A stretch of 64,000 nt of DNA, from contig VBAR01000005.1 of NCBI GenBank assembly GCA_005882315.1, positions 1 through 64,000 of the forward strand, read 5' to 3'. The DNA is from Bacteroidota bacterium (GTDB lineage Bacteria; Bacteroidota; Bacteroidia; Chitinophagales; Chitinophagaceae). This document shows positions 63,857-64,000 of the stretch, piece after piece. The translations under genes and the position numbers were made by a program. The notes below the pieces were generated by a model. It made no database searches, was not told the DNA's origin, and was given only the letters and a program-made list of their open reading frames with translations. Numbering within the stretch: position 1 is the stretch's first letter; every line of letters starts with the position of its first letter.

Positions 63857-64000
63857 TTATTTCACTGAAATAGAAAATGAATTTGCTTTTTTAAAGATTA
63901 CATTGGCAGTTATGTATTGGCTAAGATTCACAAGAAAACCCTTACCCAACAAGGCTTTTGGGGTAACACAATTGATTATATACTTATAACTTCTGTATGC
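63857..64000 (-). CDS. Possible 3' end of a gene entering from the right edge
   Basis: A minus-strand frame is open from the last base of the window to a TAA at 63857, giving 47 residues that end NVIFKKANSFSISVK. No family is recognised. A 48-codon open frame is not rare by chance in DNA of this composition, so support is weak. Confidence 0.25.
   Translation of the reverse strand, partial: AYRSYKYIINCVTPKALLGKGFLVNLSQYITANVIFKKANSFSISVK

Overview
The window looks like chromosomal DNA from a Bacteroidota bacterium, most likely of the Chitinophagaceae type. The evidence is: type IX secretion (T9SS) C-terminal sorting domains on two secreted proteins; promoter boxes of the Bacteroidota form TAnnTTTG with almost no Shine-Dalgarno sequences; an atpD-atpC pair with a very short AtpC; a Bacteroidota-type glmM starting on TTG; and many family-typical secreted proteins (DUF6702, MORN/YwqK-like, TonB-C, M56/BlaI, tricorn-like S41, M1 peptidases). 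No rRNA, tRNA, CRISPR array, phage or insertion-sequence transposase was seen.

Layout. 1-6.4 kb: the 3' part of a giant surface protein built from 14 nearly identical 87-88 residue units, four divergent HYR units and a T9SS domain. 6.5-11.5 kb: a periplasmic-binding-protein-like gene, guaA, engB and ykuK. 11.5-17.2 kb: a T9SS-sorted zinc protease with a small secreted neighbour, then a gbsR-led membrane-protein operon with a palindromic operator over its promoter. 17.3-25.8 kb: aceF, dnaX, a GNAT-like gene, an L,D-transpeptidase lipoprotein and atpDC. 25.9-36.5 kb: secreted proteins (BNR propeller, MORN-like, esterase, two tandem M1 peptidases) with HupE and DUF6702. 36.6-44.8 kb: a CNNM/CBS protein, PAP2 phosphatase, LTA-synthase-like sulfatase, methyltransferase, glmM and a TPR/DUF4350-like fusion. 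44.9-49.5 kb: a periplasmic aldehyde oxidase/xanthine dehydrogenase operon (2Fe-2S, FAD, Mo subunits) interrupted by a DUF559 endonuclease gene bracketed by GC-rich palindromes. 49.6-58.3 kb: cysteine desulfurase, a lipoprotein, a BlaI/M56 sensor pair with two operators, PspC, aconitase, an ATE-like protein and a YtxH/holin envelope operon. 58.4-64 kb: a class A beta-lactamase-like hydrolase, a tricorn-like protease and a histone-like SWIB protein.

The genes are a mix of core housekeeping functions (GMP synthesis, ribosome assembly, replication, ATP synthase, TCA cycle, amino sugar and sulfur metabolism) and envelope or extracellular proteins. The most unusual non-coding signals are: (1) heptamer arrays lying in sense orientation directly after stop codons of five genes; (2) several start codons 3-8 nt from a -7 promoter box, implying leaderless mRNAs; (3) a terminator whose U-tract abuts the ykuK start codon; (4) the palindrome-flanked DUF559 gene splitting the oxidase operon. 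None of this was checked against a database; family names rest on recognised motifs and general protein similarity.
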